In this document: positions 17,402-26,246 of the stretch, piece after piece
Numbering within the stretch: position 1 is the stretch's first letter
Layout: every line of letters begins with the position of its first letter
From: Galbibacter sp048266365
Lineage (GTDB): Bacteria; Bacteroidota; Bacteroidia; Flavobacteriales; Flavobacteriaceae
Assembly (NCBI RefSeq): GCF_048266365.1
Contig: NZ_JBLWZP010000009.1
Coordinates: forward strand, 1-64,000
Direction of reading: 5' to 3'
DNA: 64,000 bases
Notes under the pieces: generated by a model
What the model was told of the DNA's origin: nothing
Databases searched by the model: none
Seen by the model: only the letters and a program-made list of their open reading frames with translations
Position numbers and translations under genes: made by a program

Positions 17402-18946
17402 TTACTGTATCTTTTTCAACCAATTTTTCATAGAAACCTCCTCGGTAATAATACCTTTTAAGTCTGCAATAGCAACACGTTTTTGTTCCATGCTGTCTCT
17501 ATGTCTAATGGTTACGGTTTGGTCTTCTAAAGTTTGATGATCTACAGTAACACAGAAAGGTGTGCCGGCTGCATCTTGTCTGCGGTAACGTCTACCAACA
17601 GCATCTTTTTCATCATAAGCCACTTGGAAATCCCATTTCAAATCATCGAAGATCTCTTTAGCAACCTCTGGAAGTCCATCTTTTTTAACAAGTGGTAAAA
17701 TAGCCACTTTTGTAGGAGCTAGGACTGCCGGTAATTTCAATACTGTCCTGGTGGTTCCGTTTTCGAGATCCTCTTCCTGAAGTGAATTGGAGAATACCGC
17801 TAAAAACATACGATCTATACCAATGGATGTTTCCAATACATATGGAATATAACTTTTGTTTTCTTCAGGATCGAAGTACTGTAATTTCTTGTTGCTAAAT
17901 TTCTCGTGGTTCGATAAATCGAAATCTGTTCTGGAGTGAATTCCTTCCAATTCTTTAAACCCAAAAGGAAATCTAAATTCGATATCGGTTGCGGCATCGG
18001 CATAATGCGCTAGTTTCTCATGATCGTGGAAGCGATAATTGTCTGCTCCAAGACCTAGTGATAAATGCCATTTTAAACGTGCTTCTTTCCAGTGCTCATA
18101 CCAGTGCATTTGAGTACCTGGTTTGATAAAGAATTGCATTTCCATTTGTTCAAACTCACGCATACGGAAAATAAACTGGCGCGCTACAATTTCATTTCTA
18201 AAGGCTTTACCAGTTTGTGCAATTCCAAAAGGAATTTTCATTCTTCCGGTCTTTTGAACGTTCAAGAAGTTTACAAAGATTCCCTGAGCAGTCTCCGGAC
18301 GTAAGTATAAATCCATTGCAGACTCTGCAGAAGCACCTAGTTTGGTTCCAAACATTAGGTTAAACTGCTTGACATCGGTCCAGTTTTTACTTCCTGTTTC
18401 TGGATCTGCGATTTCCAATTCCTCAATTAAAGCCTTAACATCAGCCAAGTCTTCTTTTTCCAGGGATTGTCCTAATCGCTTAGAAATAGCAGTAGCCTGT
18501 TCCTGGTACCCAAGAACCCTAGGGTTGGTAGCCAAGAACTGTTCTTTATCGAAACTATCTCCAAATCGTTTGGCTGCTTTAGCAACCTCCTTCTCGATTT
18601 TACCTTCAATTTTGGCGACGTAATCTTCAACCAGTACATCAGCTCTATATCTTTTTTTTGAGTCTTTATTGTCTATAAGAGGATCATTAAAGGCATCAAC
18701 GTGGCCTGAAGCTTTCCAGGTTGTCGGGTGCATTAAGATAGAGGCGTCAATCCCGACAATATTGTCGTTCATTTGTACCATGGCCTTCCACCAGTATTCC
18801 CTGATATTCTTTTTGAGTTCAACCCCATTTTGTGCGTAATCGTATACAGCACTTAAACCGTCATATATTTCACTAGAAGGAAAAATATACCCATACTCCT
18901 TGGCATGGGCAATAACTTTTTTAAATTGATCGTCTTGATTTGCCAT
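17402..18946 (-). CDS. glyS: Glycyl-tRNA synthetase, single-chain class II
   Basis: Charges tRNA-Gly. At 514 residues it is the homodimeric type, not the alpha2-beta2 form. Class II motifs are visible: motif 2 around GIAQTGKAFRNEIVARQFIFRMREFEQ and motif 3 near the ETSIGIDRMFLAVF stretch. An anticodon-binding domain fills the last 100 residues (LAPTKVAILPLVKK, FCVTVDHQTLEDQTVTIRHRDS). The start MANQDDQFKKVIAHAKEYG matches the family. A -7 box TATTTTTG lies only four bases before the ATG on the minus strand, which would make the transcript leaderless or nearly so. Confidence 0.97.
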   Translation of the reverse strand: MANQDDQFKKVIAHAKEYGYIFPSSEIYDGLSAVYDYAQNGVELKKNIREYWWKAMVQMNDNIVGIDASILMHPTTWKASGHVDAFNDPLIDNKDSKKRYRADVLVEDYVAKIEGKIEKEVAKAAKRFGDSFDKEQFLATNPRVLGYQEQATAISKRLGQSLEKEDLADVKALIEELEIADPETGSKNWTDVKQFNLMFGTKLGASAESAMDLYLRPETAQGIFVNFLNVQKTGRMKIPFGIAQTGKAFRNEIVARQFIFRMREFEQMEMQFFIKPGTQMHWYEHWKEARLKWHLSLGLGADNYRFHDHEKLAHYADAATDIEFRFPFGFKELEGIHSRTDFDLSNHEKFSNKKLQYFDPEENKSYIPYVLETSIGIDRMFLAVFSNSLQEEDLENGTTRTVLKLPAVLAPTKVAILPLVKKDGLPEVAKEIFDDLKWDFQVAYDEKDAVGRRYRRQDAAGTPFCVTVDHQTLEDQTVTIRHRDSMEQKRVAIADLKGIITEEVSMKNWLKKIQ

Positions 18947-18950
18947 ACGG

Positions 18951-18958
18951 CAAAAATA
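18951..18958 (-). promoter_or_regulatory. -7 box next to the glyS start codon
   Basis: TATTTTTG (minus strand 18958 to 18951) matches TAnnTTTG and ends four bases before the glyS ATG. Given the usual spacing, transcription would begin at or close to the A of the start codon. I see no TTG at the standard distance upstream. Confidence 0.35.
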
Positions 18959-18983
18959 TGCTTTTTTAGAGGAATAAGAAATT

Positions 18984-19904
18984 CTATTTCAGCTTAAAAG
19001 TTGAAGAGGCTAGCAAATTTTCGTTATAAAAAATATTGATTCTGTAATCTCCGGCTTCAGCTAGATCTTTTACAATAATATAGTCACAAATACCCAGGGG
19101 TTTATTGTTGTAATCGATGACGATCTTTTTGCTATATATGAGTTTTTTATCCCCAAAGTCTAGGCTTTGTAATTGGCCTAAAATTTGATTATTTGGATCT
19201 ATAAATTGGATGTAAAATTCTCGTTCTCCCGGCTTGATTAGTGTACCCGGGGCTATGTTAAAACACACCCTAAGACGTTCGGCGCGACTTACCCTGTCGG
19301 TCTCTATGACTTTTCCATTCGATCGTACTTTGTAGGCCATGCCCGTTAGGGTGGGGACAAGTAATGAAGGATCTTTATCAACTCGTTTGGAAAGTTCAAT
19401 ATTTTCGTTGATTAACGAATCGTTGAATTGTGCGAGATTTTCATTGGCACTTTTCAGTGCGTTAGAATAACGCTCAAGTTCAATATAGCGAAGTTTTGTG
19501 CTGTCCACTTCTTTGGCTAAAAGAATGTTTTGTTGTTGTACAGAATCCGATAGTTTATGTAAGTATTTATTTTCCATCCGAATCTCGGCCAATTCTCTGC
19601 GGTAACGCCCTAGGATCTGGTAATCCACCTCCAGCATTGAAATGGAATCAATCAATAAAGCGATGCGCTTACGACTGTATTCAATTTCTTGTATGTGTGC
19701 TTCGTTCTCCTGGGCTAACTTATTAAGATCGGTTTGGATATGTTGTAGGTCCTCAACGATCATTCCTTTGGCGTTTTCTAAAAACGACACCTTCTCTTCA
19801 CTCTCAACAAAGTTGAAATAGGAAAAGAGTGTTAGTGCTGCAATACACAACAAGAGTATTCCTAAAATAATTTTTTGTCCTAATTGCTTTTTGTTAGCAC
19901 TCAT
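18984..19904 (-). CDS. Membrane-anchored coiled-coil protein
   Basis: I do not recognise a named family. The 306-residue protein has a short basic N-terminus, one membrane helix (about residues 10-29), then a long coiled coil (about 35-190) rich in Glu, Leu, Asn and Lys. A compact beta domain fills the last 115 residues (GMAYKVRSNGKVIETDRVSRAERLRVCF to the end). The topology suggests a periplasmic rod with a globular tip. Similar proteins occur next to glyS in flavobacteria as hypothetical proteins. A -7 box (TATCTTTG, minus strand 19962 to 19955) lies 50 bases upstream. Function unknown. Confidence 0.8.
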   Translation of the reverse strand: MSANKKQLGQKIILGILLLCIAALTLFSYFNFVESEEKVSFLENAKGMIVEDLQHIQTDLNKLAQENEAHIQEIEYSRKRIALLIDSISMLEVDYQILGRYRRELAEIRMENKYLHKLSDSVQQQNILLAKEVDSTKLRYIELERYSNALKSANENLAQFNDSLINENIELSKRVDKDPSLLVPTLTGMAYKVRSNGKVIETDRVSRAERLRVCFNIAPGTLIKPGEREFYIQFIDPNNQILGQLQSLDFGDKKLIYSKKIVIDYNNKPLGICDYIIVKDLAEAGDYRINIFYNENLLASSTFKLK

Positions 19905-20295
19905 TACACGCTATAGATTTGAAAATAATATGATTAAAGATTTGTTTAGGGTGGCAAAGATAATAAATGTTCCCTTATTCGATTTAGAATCCATAAGTTA
20001 TACATTTTGCTCTACTAATCCATACGAAGCTCCATCATAGTTGTATCCCTTTAAAGGGTTAGTTTAGTTATTAATCTCTTGTTATAACGCAATTTATATT
20101 CCGAAATTATATCATGTAACTCAATGCTTATACATATATTGCCCTTGCAAAAGAAATCGAGCGGGAATATTTACACACAAAAGTCGAAAATTTTTACAAT
20201 TCTATATCGGAATTTTTGTTGTCAGTAAAGGGAAACCTTTATACCTTTCTCCCTTGAAAATAAAAATCGTTAATTTGCAGCTTTAATTGGGTTTT
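19905..20295. other. Divergent intergenic region, 391 bp
   Basis: No gene is visible. It holds a -7 box for the minus-strand gene (19955-19962), a perfect 12-bp palindrome CCCTTTAAAGGG (20047-20058), and a possible plus-strand promoter: TTG at 20219-20221, 20-base spacer, TACCTTTC at 20242-20249 (one mismatch). A dyad TAAAGG-GAAA-CCTTTA (20226-20241) lies exactly in that spacer, where a bound protein would block polymerase. Confidence 0.4.
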
Positions 20296-21915
20296 ATGAA
20301 AATTAAAGATCTTATTGTACTAACGCTCGCTGTAGTTGTGTCTGTTTGCCTGTATAGTTGTGCGCGTAGGGGAACACCTGAAGGTGGTCCTAAGGATGTG
20401 ACACCACCATCGATCACCTCGGCTACCCCAATGAATAACAGTACGAACTTTGATGCTGAGAAAGTCAGAATTTATTTTGATGAGTACATTAAGTTGAAGG
20501 ATCTTCAGAAACAATTAATTGTTTCACCTCCGCTAGAATACCAACCATATATCTACCCACAATCCGGGCCAAGTAAGTATTTGGAAATCGAGATTCTAGA
20601 CACTTTAAAGGAGAATTCGACCTATGTGTTTAACTTCGGTCAAAGTGTGGTGGATAATCATGAAGAAAACCCGTATTCTTTTTTTACCTACGTGTTTTCA
20701 ACAGGAGACTATATAGATTCTCTTGAAGTCGAGGGGTTTGTGATAGATGCAGTCCAAAAAAAACCAGATCCTTTTATTTCTGTGATGCTCTATGAAGTGG
20801 ATACGGCGTATACGGATTCCATTATTTTTCAAAAGCCACCGACGTATTTGACAAACACCTTAGACAGCGCCACAACTTTCCGTTTGACCAACCTAAAGGA
20901 GGGTACCTATAGATTGGTAGCCATGAAGGATGAAAATGGCAATTATAAATTTGATCCGAAAACTGATAAAATAGGATTTATCGATCACTTCATAAAAATT
21001 CCAACAGACTCCATATACGGGTTGAATTTATTTAAAGAAATACCGGAATACAAGGCAACTCGGCCAGCGCTTATCGCAAAAAATAAAATATATTTTGGAT
21101 ATGAAGGCCTGCACCAGGGAATGCAGATCAAATTACTTTCAGAAAAACCTGAAGATTATGATTTTAGAGTCTTCCCGGATTCGGCAACAGATACTTTGAA
21201 TTACTTTTTTACGCCTTTTGAAGCAGATTCACTGATATTTGAAGTTCGTAAAGAAGTTCGACAACAGCAGGTGGTCGATACCTTCACTGTCCGTGTAAAG
21301 GATCTTTATGCGGATACTCTTGTCGTAGCACAATTGAACAAGGGATTTGCATTAAACGATTCCCTTAAGATCTATGCATCCACTCCAATGGAGAATATCG
21401 ATACCACTCAAATCAGTGTAATGAGTAAGGATTCCGTATTGTTGGATTATAAAGCAAACCTAGATACTTCACGGAATATTGTAAGCGTAAAATGGAATAC
21501 AGAGCCAGAACAGAAATATCAAGTCAAATTTTTACCTGGCGCTATACGTGATTTTTACGGGGATACTAATGATACCTTAACCTATGGATTGGCAACCAAA
21601 AGTGTTTCTGATTTGGGAAGCTTTAGGGTGAATCTCAGAAATGTTAGCCAATATCCTGTTATTCTCCAATTGACAGATCAAAAAGGAGTGGTACAGTACG
21701 AGAAATTTATCACCGAGCAAAAGAGTACGTATGAGTTTTTAAATATCAATCCAGCGACCTATTTGATTCGGGTAATTCACGATTCTAACGGTAATGGCAA
21801 GTGGGATACGGGGAATTATTTGCAAAAATTACAACCCGAACGCATTAGCTACTTCCCTGATCCGGTAGAGCTTCGTTCAAATTGGGAAATCGAACAGACC
21901 TTTACCTTACAGTAA
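20296..21915 (+). CDS. Ig-like domain lipoprotein
   Basis: A 539-residue lipoprotein with signal peptide and lipobox (LYSC, Cys near residue 23). It continues with GTPEGGPKDVTPPSI, typical of flavobacterial proteins carrying a bacterial Ig-like (Big_5) domain at about 35-135. A central region with Asp-rich repeats follows, then a C-terminal beta domain with the DSNGNGKWDTGNYLQKLQPE stretch seen in related proteins. Probably located at the outer or inner membrane surface; the function is unknown. The ATG at 20296 is preferred to a TTG at 20287. Its 3' end overlaps the convergent amidase gene by 14 bases. Confidence 0.85.
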   Translation: MKIKDLIVLTLAVVVSVCLYSCARRGTPEGGPKDVTPPSITSATPMNNSTNFDAEKVRIYFDEYIKLKDLQKQLIVSPPLEYQPYIYPQSGPSKYLEIEILDTLKENSTYVFNFGQSVVDNHEENPYSFFTYVFSTGDYIDSLEVEGFVIDAVQKKPDPFISVMLYEVDTAYTDSIIFQKPPTYLTNTLDSATTFRLTNLKEGTYRLVAMKDENGNYKFDPKTDKIGFIDHFIKIPTDSIYGLNLFKEIPEYKATRPALIAKNKIYFGYEGLHQGMQIKLLSEKPEDYDFRVFPDSATDTLNYFFTPFEADSLIFEVRKEVRQQQVVDTFTVRVKDLYADTLVVAQLNKGFALNDSLKIYASTPMENIDTTQISVMSKDSVLLDYKANLDTSRNIVSVKWNTEPEQKYQVKFLPGAIRDFYGDTNDTLTYGLATKSVSDLGSFRVNLRNVSQYPVILQLTDQKGVVQYEKFITEQKSTYEFLNINPATYLIRVIHDSNGNGKWDTGNYLQKLQPERISYFPDPVELRSNWEIEQTFTLQ

Positions 21916-22675
21916 ACTGATCCCGATCTTCCAAAAATTTAAATTTATTACGTTGTTGTAGAACTTCAAAACGATCCAAGGTGGTGGTAAGAACCTCTTC
22001 TTTTTCGCTAAAGATAATGGTTTGTCCAAGGGCGTCGTATACAGCAGAATGTCCTGAGTACTCTATATTTTTACCATCAACGCCAAATCTATTTACACCT
22101 ATGGTATAGGTCATGTTTTCAATCGCTCTTGCGCGGAGTAAGGTGTCCCAGGCCAGTATTCTTTTATTGGGCCAATTCGCGACATAGATCAGTAGATCAC
22201 AATCTTCCGTATTTCGAGACCAAACGGGAAAACGTAAATCATAGCATACAAGTGGACATATGGTCCACCCTTTATACTGTAGCACTACTTTATGTGTCCC
22301 GGAGCTAAAAGCTTTATCCTCTCCAGCCAAGGTGAAGGTGTGGCGCTTGTCGTAATGTGTCACTGTGGTGTCCGGCTGAACAAAAACAAATCTGTTGTAA
22401 TACACTCCCGCCTCTTTGATGATTAAACTTCCACAAATCGCTGAATTTAGTTGCCGTGCCATTTGTTTTAACCAATTTAAAGTCTCGCCCTGCATGGTTT
22501 CAAAATTCGATATTGCATCCATTGTAAAACCAGTGCTGAACATCTCTGGAAGTACGATCAGATCAACCGCATTGGCAAGACCTTTAATTTTGCTTTGCAG
22601 CATCGTTCTATTAGCTTGGGGATCTTCCCAAAGCAGTTCAGTTTGAATTAATGCAATTCGAAGTTTGTTTTCCAT
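21902..22675 (-). CDS. Omega-amidase, nitrilase family (YafV-like)
   Basis: A carbon-nitrogen hydrolase that most likely deaminates alpha-ketoglutaramate or alpha-ketosuccinamate, as YafV/NIT2-type omega-amidases do. The catalytic triad is complete: Glu44 (LPEMFSTGF), Lys110 (HYDKRHTF) and Cys144 (PLVCYDLRFPVW). Length 257 fits. Such enzymes remove by-products of glutamine transaminases in methionine salvage. Its neighbours do not add evidence. The 3' end overlaps the Ig-like lipoprotein gene on the other strand by 14 bases, so the two genes have no room for a terminator between them. Confidence 0.9.
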   Translation of the reverse strand: MENKLRIALIQTELLWEDPQANRTMLQSKIKGLANAVDLIVLPEMFSTGFTMDAISNFETMQGETLNWLKQMARQLNSAICGSLIIKEAGVYYNRFVFVQPDTTVTHYDKRHTFTLAGEDKAFSSGTHKVVLQYKGWTICPLVCYDLRFPVWSRNTEDCDLLIYVANWPNKRILAWDTLLRARAIENMTYTIGVNRFGVDGKNIEYSGHSAVYDALGQTIIFSEKEEVLTTTLDRFEVLQQRNKFKFLEDRDQFTVR

Positions 22676-22727
22676 AAATTAAAGTTAGGGAATTATAATA
22701 AAAGTAAAAAGAGCGATCCAATCCAAG

Positions 22728-22757
22728 TTGATTTTTGCTAAACTATCCTTATTTTAG
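22728..22757 (+). promoter_or_regulatory. Candidate promoter of exonuclease III gene
   Basis: TTG at 22728-22730 and TATTTTAG at 22750-22757 are 19 bases apart; one mismatch to TAnnTTTG. The GTG start codon is 27 bases downstream. Confidence 0.4.
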
Positions 22758-22784
22758 CGCTAGGACTAAAAAAATATTAAGGGA

Positions 22785-23549
22785 GTGAAAATTATTTCTT
22801 ACAACGTAAATGGAATACGTGCCGCGGTTACTAAAGGATTTATAGATTGGTTGCAAACAGCACAACCTGATGTGATTTGTCTTCAAGAAATTAAGGCCAT
22901 GAAGGAGCAGTTGGACTTGCGGATATTTGAAGAGGCAGGTTATCCATACCACTATTGGTATAGCGCTGAGAAAAAGGGCTATAGTGGGGTGGCAATTCTT
23001 TCAAAAAAGCAACCGAATCAGGTGGTGTATGGAACAGGGATTGATTATATGGATAAAGAAGGAAGAAATCTGCGTGTAGATTTTGACAATGTTTCGGTGA
23101 TGAGTTTGTATTTGCCTTCGGGAACAAATATCGCTAGACTTGATCATAAGTTAACCTATATGGCGGATTTTCAAACCTATGTGGATGATTTGAAAAAAGA
23201 AGTTCCAAATCTTATTATTTGTGGGGATTACAACATATGTCACCGGGCTATTGATATTCACGATCCTGTTAGAAATGCCAAAGTTTCCGGGTTTTTACCT
23301 GTAGAACGAGAGTGGATTGGGAACTTTATAGACAGTGGCTTTGTCGACAGCTTTAGGCATTTTAATAAGGAACCTCACCAATACAGTTGGTGGAGTTACC
23401 GAGCAAATGCCAGAGCTAATAATAAGGGTTGGCGTATCGATTACAATATGGTTGCAGAACCTTTAAAAGAAAAATTAAAAAGAGCCGTTATATTACCAGA
23501 AGCAAAACACAGTGATCACTGCCCGATCATGGTGGAAGTTGAAGATTAA
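22785..23549 (+). CDS. xth: Exodeoxyribonuclease III
   Basis: An AP endonuclease and 3'-5' exonuclease of base excision repair, in the EEP (Mg2+) family. The start codon is GTG at 22785: translation from it gives (M)KIISYNVNGIRAAV, the exact family start, and no ATG is available. Catalytic stretches include LQEIKAMKEQ (metal Glu), GYSGVAILSK, CGDYNICHRAIDI (Asp and Asn) and the final KHSDHCPIMVEVED with catalytic Asp-His. Length 254 is standard. It precedes the OmpA-like gene by 13 bases and is probably co-transcribed with it. Confidence 0.95.
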   Translation: MKIISYNVNGIRAAVTKGFIDWLQTAQPDVICLQEIKAMKEQLDLRIFEEAGYPYHYWYSAEKKGYSGVAILSKKQPNQVVYGTGIDYMDKEGRNLRVDFDNVSVMSLYLPSGTNIARLDHKLTYMADFQTYVDDLKKEVPNLIICGDYNICHRAIDIHDPVRNAKVSGFLPVEREWIGNFIDSGFVDSFRHFNKEPHQYSWWSYRANARANNKGWRIDYNMVAEPLKEKLKRAVILPEAKHSDHCPIMVEVED

Positions 23550-23562
23550 AAAAGTTTGAAAA

Positions 23563-24522
23563 ATGATGAAAAGATTTCTTGTTAGCGCTATATTATTAGG
23601 AGCCATGTCTTCATGTGTGTCCTCAAAAGTTTACAACGATTTACAGAGCCGGTACGATGCGCTAAAGGGTGAGAAGGAAGCCTTGCTTGGTGAGAACCAA
23701 ACTTTAGACAGCACGAATAACAATTTAGAAAACCAGTTAAATACGCTTCAAGATTCTTATGATGCGCTACTTGCAGAGCGCAATCAATTACGCCAGGACT
23801 ACGATGCAACAAAAAACAATCTGGATAATCTTAAAGCATCTTATGATGCTCTAGAGAAAAACAGCAGTGCAGCAATTCGTGCAAATGTGGATAAAAACAA
23901 AGAGTTGCTTGAACAACTTGAGTCTAAAGAACGAACCCTGGCTGAAGAACGCAGTCGTTTAGAAGCCCTAAAGAAACAGTTGGATAGCCGCTCACAGCGT
24001 GTAGATGAATTAGAAGCCTTGATCGCTTCCAAAGATCAAGCGATGAAAAATCTAAAAGATGCCATTTCAAGTGCCTTACTTGATTTTGAAGGCAAAGGTT
24101 TGACGGTTGAACAGCGAGATGGTAAGGTCTACGTTTCCATGGAAAATAAATTATTATTCCAAAGTGGAAGCTGGGCAGTCAATGACAACGGGCGTCGAGC
24201 TGTGCAGCAACTGGGAGGTGTATTGGCAAATAACCCGGATATCAATGTGCTTATTGAAGGACATACCGATAATGTCCCATACCGAGGGAACGGGCCTTTA
24301 CAAGATAACTGGGATCTTTCCACCAAAAGAGCCACAAGTATCGTACGCATATTATTAGGAAATTCTCAGATTGATCCTGCAAGTCTTACCGCTGCGGGTA
24401 AAGGACAGTATGTCCCTGTGGCACCAAATTCTACTACCGGAGGAAAAGCTAAAAACCGTAGGATAGAAGTGGTGCTTACTCCTAAATTAGACGAAATCAC
24501 AAAATTGTTGAACGAAGATTAA
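23563..24522 (+). CDS. OmpA-family lipoprotein
   Basis: A 319-residue envelope protein. A lipoprotein signal ends at the lipobox MSSC (Cys about residue 17). A heptad-patterned coiled coil spans about 22-165, and the OmpA-like peptidoglycan-binding domain about 195-310, with LIEGHTDNVPYRG, DLSTKRATSIVRIL and the closing GGKAKNRRIEVVLTP that contains the Asp/Arg pair used to bind diaminopimelate. It should tether the outer membrane to the wall. Two start codons lie side by side (23563 and 23566). A strong terminator follows. Confidence 0.93.
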   Translation: MMKRFLVSAILLGAMSSCVSSKVYNDLQSRYDALKGEKEALLGENQTLDSTNNNLENQLNTLQDSYDALLAERNQLRQDYDATKNNLDNLKASYDALEKNSSAAIRANVDKNKELLEQLESKERTLAEERSRLEALKKQLDSRSQRVDELEALIASKDQAMKNLKDAISSALLDFEGKGLTVEQRDGKVYVSMENKLLFQSGSWAVNDNGRRAVQQLGGVLANNPDINVLIEGHTDNVPYRGNGPLQDNWDLSTKRATSIVRILLGNSQIDPASLTAAGKGQYVPVAPNSTTGGKAKNRRIEVVLTPKLDEITKLLNED

Positions 24523-24530
24523 AAGAAGAC

Positions 24531-24572
24531 CTTCCCTTAGGGTGATCCACGCTAAGGGAGGAGGATTTTTTT
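24531..24572 (+). terminator. Terminator after OmpA-like gene
   Basis: TCCCTTAG (24533-24540) pairs with CTAAGGGA (24552-24559), loop 11 bases, followed after a short G-rich spacer by a run of seven T bases (24566-24572). Confidence 0.8.
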
Positions 24573-24591
24573 CAGTCAATACAACACGCGG

Positions 24592-25632
24592 ATGGAATAC
24601 ACAACACTACCCAATACCCAAATTAAAATTAGTAAAATCTGTCTGGGCACCATGAACTGGGGAGAACAAAACACCGAAGCCGAAGGGTTTGAACAAATGG
24701 ATTATGCTTTAGATGCGGGAGTGAATTTTTTTGACACTGCAGAGCTCTACCCAATCCCGAAGAACCCCAAAACCCAGGGTGCAACAGAAACTTATATGGG
24801 GAATTGGTTCAAGAAAACTGGAAATAGAGACAAGATTGTACTGGCCTCAAAAGTCGCGGGGCCACCTGAATTTAATCCACATCAAATTAGAGAAGGTGGT
24901 TTTAGCAGAAATGCTATGGAGGACGCCTTGCATCAAAGTTTAACACGATTGCAAACCGATTATATCGATCTCTACCAATTGCATTGGCCAGATAGACCTT
25001 CCAACTATTTTGGTAAAAGAGGCTATCGCCATGAACCTGATCACCAATGGGAAGACAACATTAGAGAAACTCTAGAAAGTTTACAGCATTTTATAGATCA
25101 AGGTAAAATAAGGCATATCGGTCTTTCAAATGAGGTGCCGTGGAGTGTGATGCGCTTTTTAGAGGAGAGTAAATACCAAGGACTTCCTCGTGTGGTTACC
25201 GTTCAAAACCCATATAATTTGCTAAATAGAACCTATGAAATAGGTTTGGCAGAAATATCCATCCGAGAAAATGTTGCTTTATTTCCGTACTCACCCTTGG
25301 CCTTTGGAAGGTTGACCGACAAGTTTATAAATGGCCAAGACACCAGCCGAGCACGTATTACCCTGTACCCTGAAATGAAGCGTTACAATAAGGTGAATGC
25401 ACTAAAGGCAACACAATGTTATTACGATTTGGCCAAAGAAAATAATATGTCGTTGGCTACTTTATCACTTGCATTTATTCACCAGCAAAATTTTGTTTGT
25501 AGTACCATCATCGGTGCAACACAGATGGATCAGTTGAAAGAAAACATCGAAAGTATCGCAGTACAACTCGATGCATCAGTACTGGATCAGATTCATAAAA
25601 TTCACGAAGCCATCCCCAACCCTGCACCATAA
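24592..25632 (+). CDS. Aldo/keto reductase
   Basis: A 346-residue NADPH-dependent oxidoreductase of the aldo/keto reductase fold, closest in pattern to the Tas/YajO group. Catalytic-tetrad residues can be placed: Asp in FFDTAELY with Tyr four residues on, Lys in IVLASKVAG, and His in LYQLHWPDRP. The cofactor end shows STIIGATQMDQLKENIES. The natural substrate of this subgroup is generally unknown. It has no obvious partner gene; the upstream terminator isolates it from the OmpA gene, and about 100 bases separate it from the Lrp-type regulator downstream. Confidence 0.92.
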   Translation: MEYTTLPNTQIKISKICLGTMNWGEQNTEAEGFEQMDYALDAGVNFFDTAELYPIPKNPKTQGATETYMGNWFKKTGNRDKIVLASKVAGPPEFNPHQIREGGFSRNAMEDALHQSLTRLQTDYIDLYQLHWPDRPSNYFGKRGYRHEPDHQWEDNIRETLESLQHFIDQGKIRHIGLSNEVPWSVMRFLEESKYQGLPRVVTVQNPYNLLNRTYEIGLAEISIRENVALFPYSPLAFGRLTDKFINGQDTSRARITLYPEMKRYNKVNALKATQCYYDLAKENNMSLATLSLAFIHQQNFVCSTIIGATQMDQLKENIESIAVQLDASVLDQIHKIHEAIPNPAP

Positions 25633-25733
25633 GTTGAGACCTTTAATATTGTCTTATCTATAAGCTGATATGCTATTTGTGGTTTCATATTAAAATCATT
25701 TTCAGTATATTTGTTTTAGTTTAACACATTAAG

Positions 25734-26204
25734 ATGAAATTAAGTCAGGATATAGTAGCTGTTGATGGGATTGACAAGGAGATTCTAAGAGATTTGATGG
25801 AGGATGCTAGAAAACCCATTTTGGAGATTGCACGTAAAATTGGGATATCTGGTGCCGCCATACATCAAAGACTAAGAAAGTTGGAGAACTCAGGGTTAAT
25901 TGCAGGTTCAAAATTTGTGATCAATCCTAAGAAACTCGGTTATGCAACCATGGCATTTATTGGGATCTATTTGGATAAGGCCATGAGAAACCCAGAAGCT
26001 GTAAAGCAGTTAAGAGAAATACCAGAGGTCTTAGAGTGTCATTATACCACCGGAAATTGGTCCATACTCATTAAAATACTGTGTAAGGATAACGAACACT
26101 TGATGAATGTTTTAAATCATAAGATTCAATCCATCGATGGTGTTTCGAGAACTGAAACGTTTATATCGCTTAATCAACAAATTGATCGTCAGATCAGCCT
26201 GTGA
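25734..26204 (+). CDS. Lrp/AsnC-family transcriptional regulator
   Basis: A 156-residue feast/famine regulator. An N-terminal winged helix-turn-helix (VDGIDKEILRDLMEDARKPI, IARKIGISGAAIHQRLRKLE) is followed by the RAM ligand-binding domain (about 75-150), which senses amino acids in most members. A -7 box TATATTTG lies at 25706-25713, 21 bases before the ATG; the nearest TTG upstream is 26 bases away, slightly too far. It sits directly upstream of the cyclase-like gene and about 2.3 kb before the hydroxyproline operon, which it could control, but no operator has been shown. Confidence 0.93.
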   Translation: MKLSQDIVAVDGIDKEILRDLMEDARKPILEIARKIGISGAAIHQRLRKLENSGLIAGSKFVINPKKLGYATMAFIGIYLDKAMRNPEAVKQLREIPEVLECHYTTGNWSILIKILCKDNEHLMNVLNHKIQSIDGVSRTETFISLNQQIDRQISL

Positions 26205-26246
26205 TAACCTCTGGGATAGGAATTGTTTTAAGCTAGATAATTTCAA

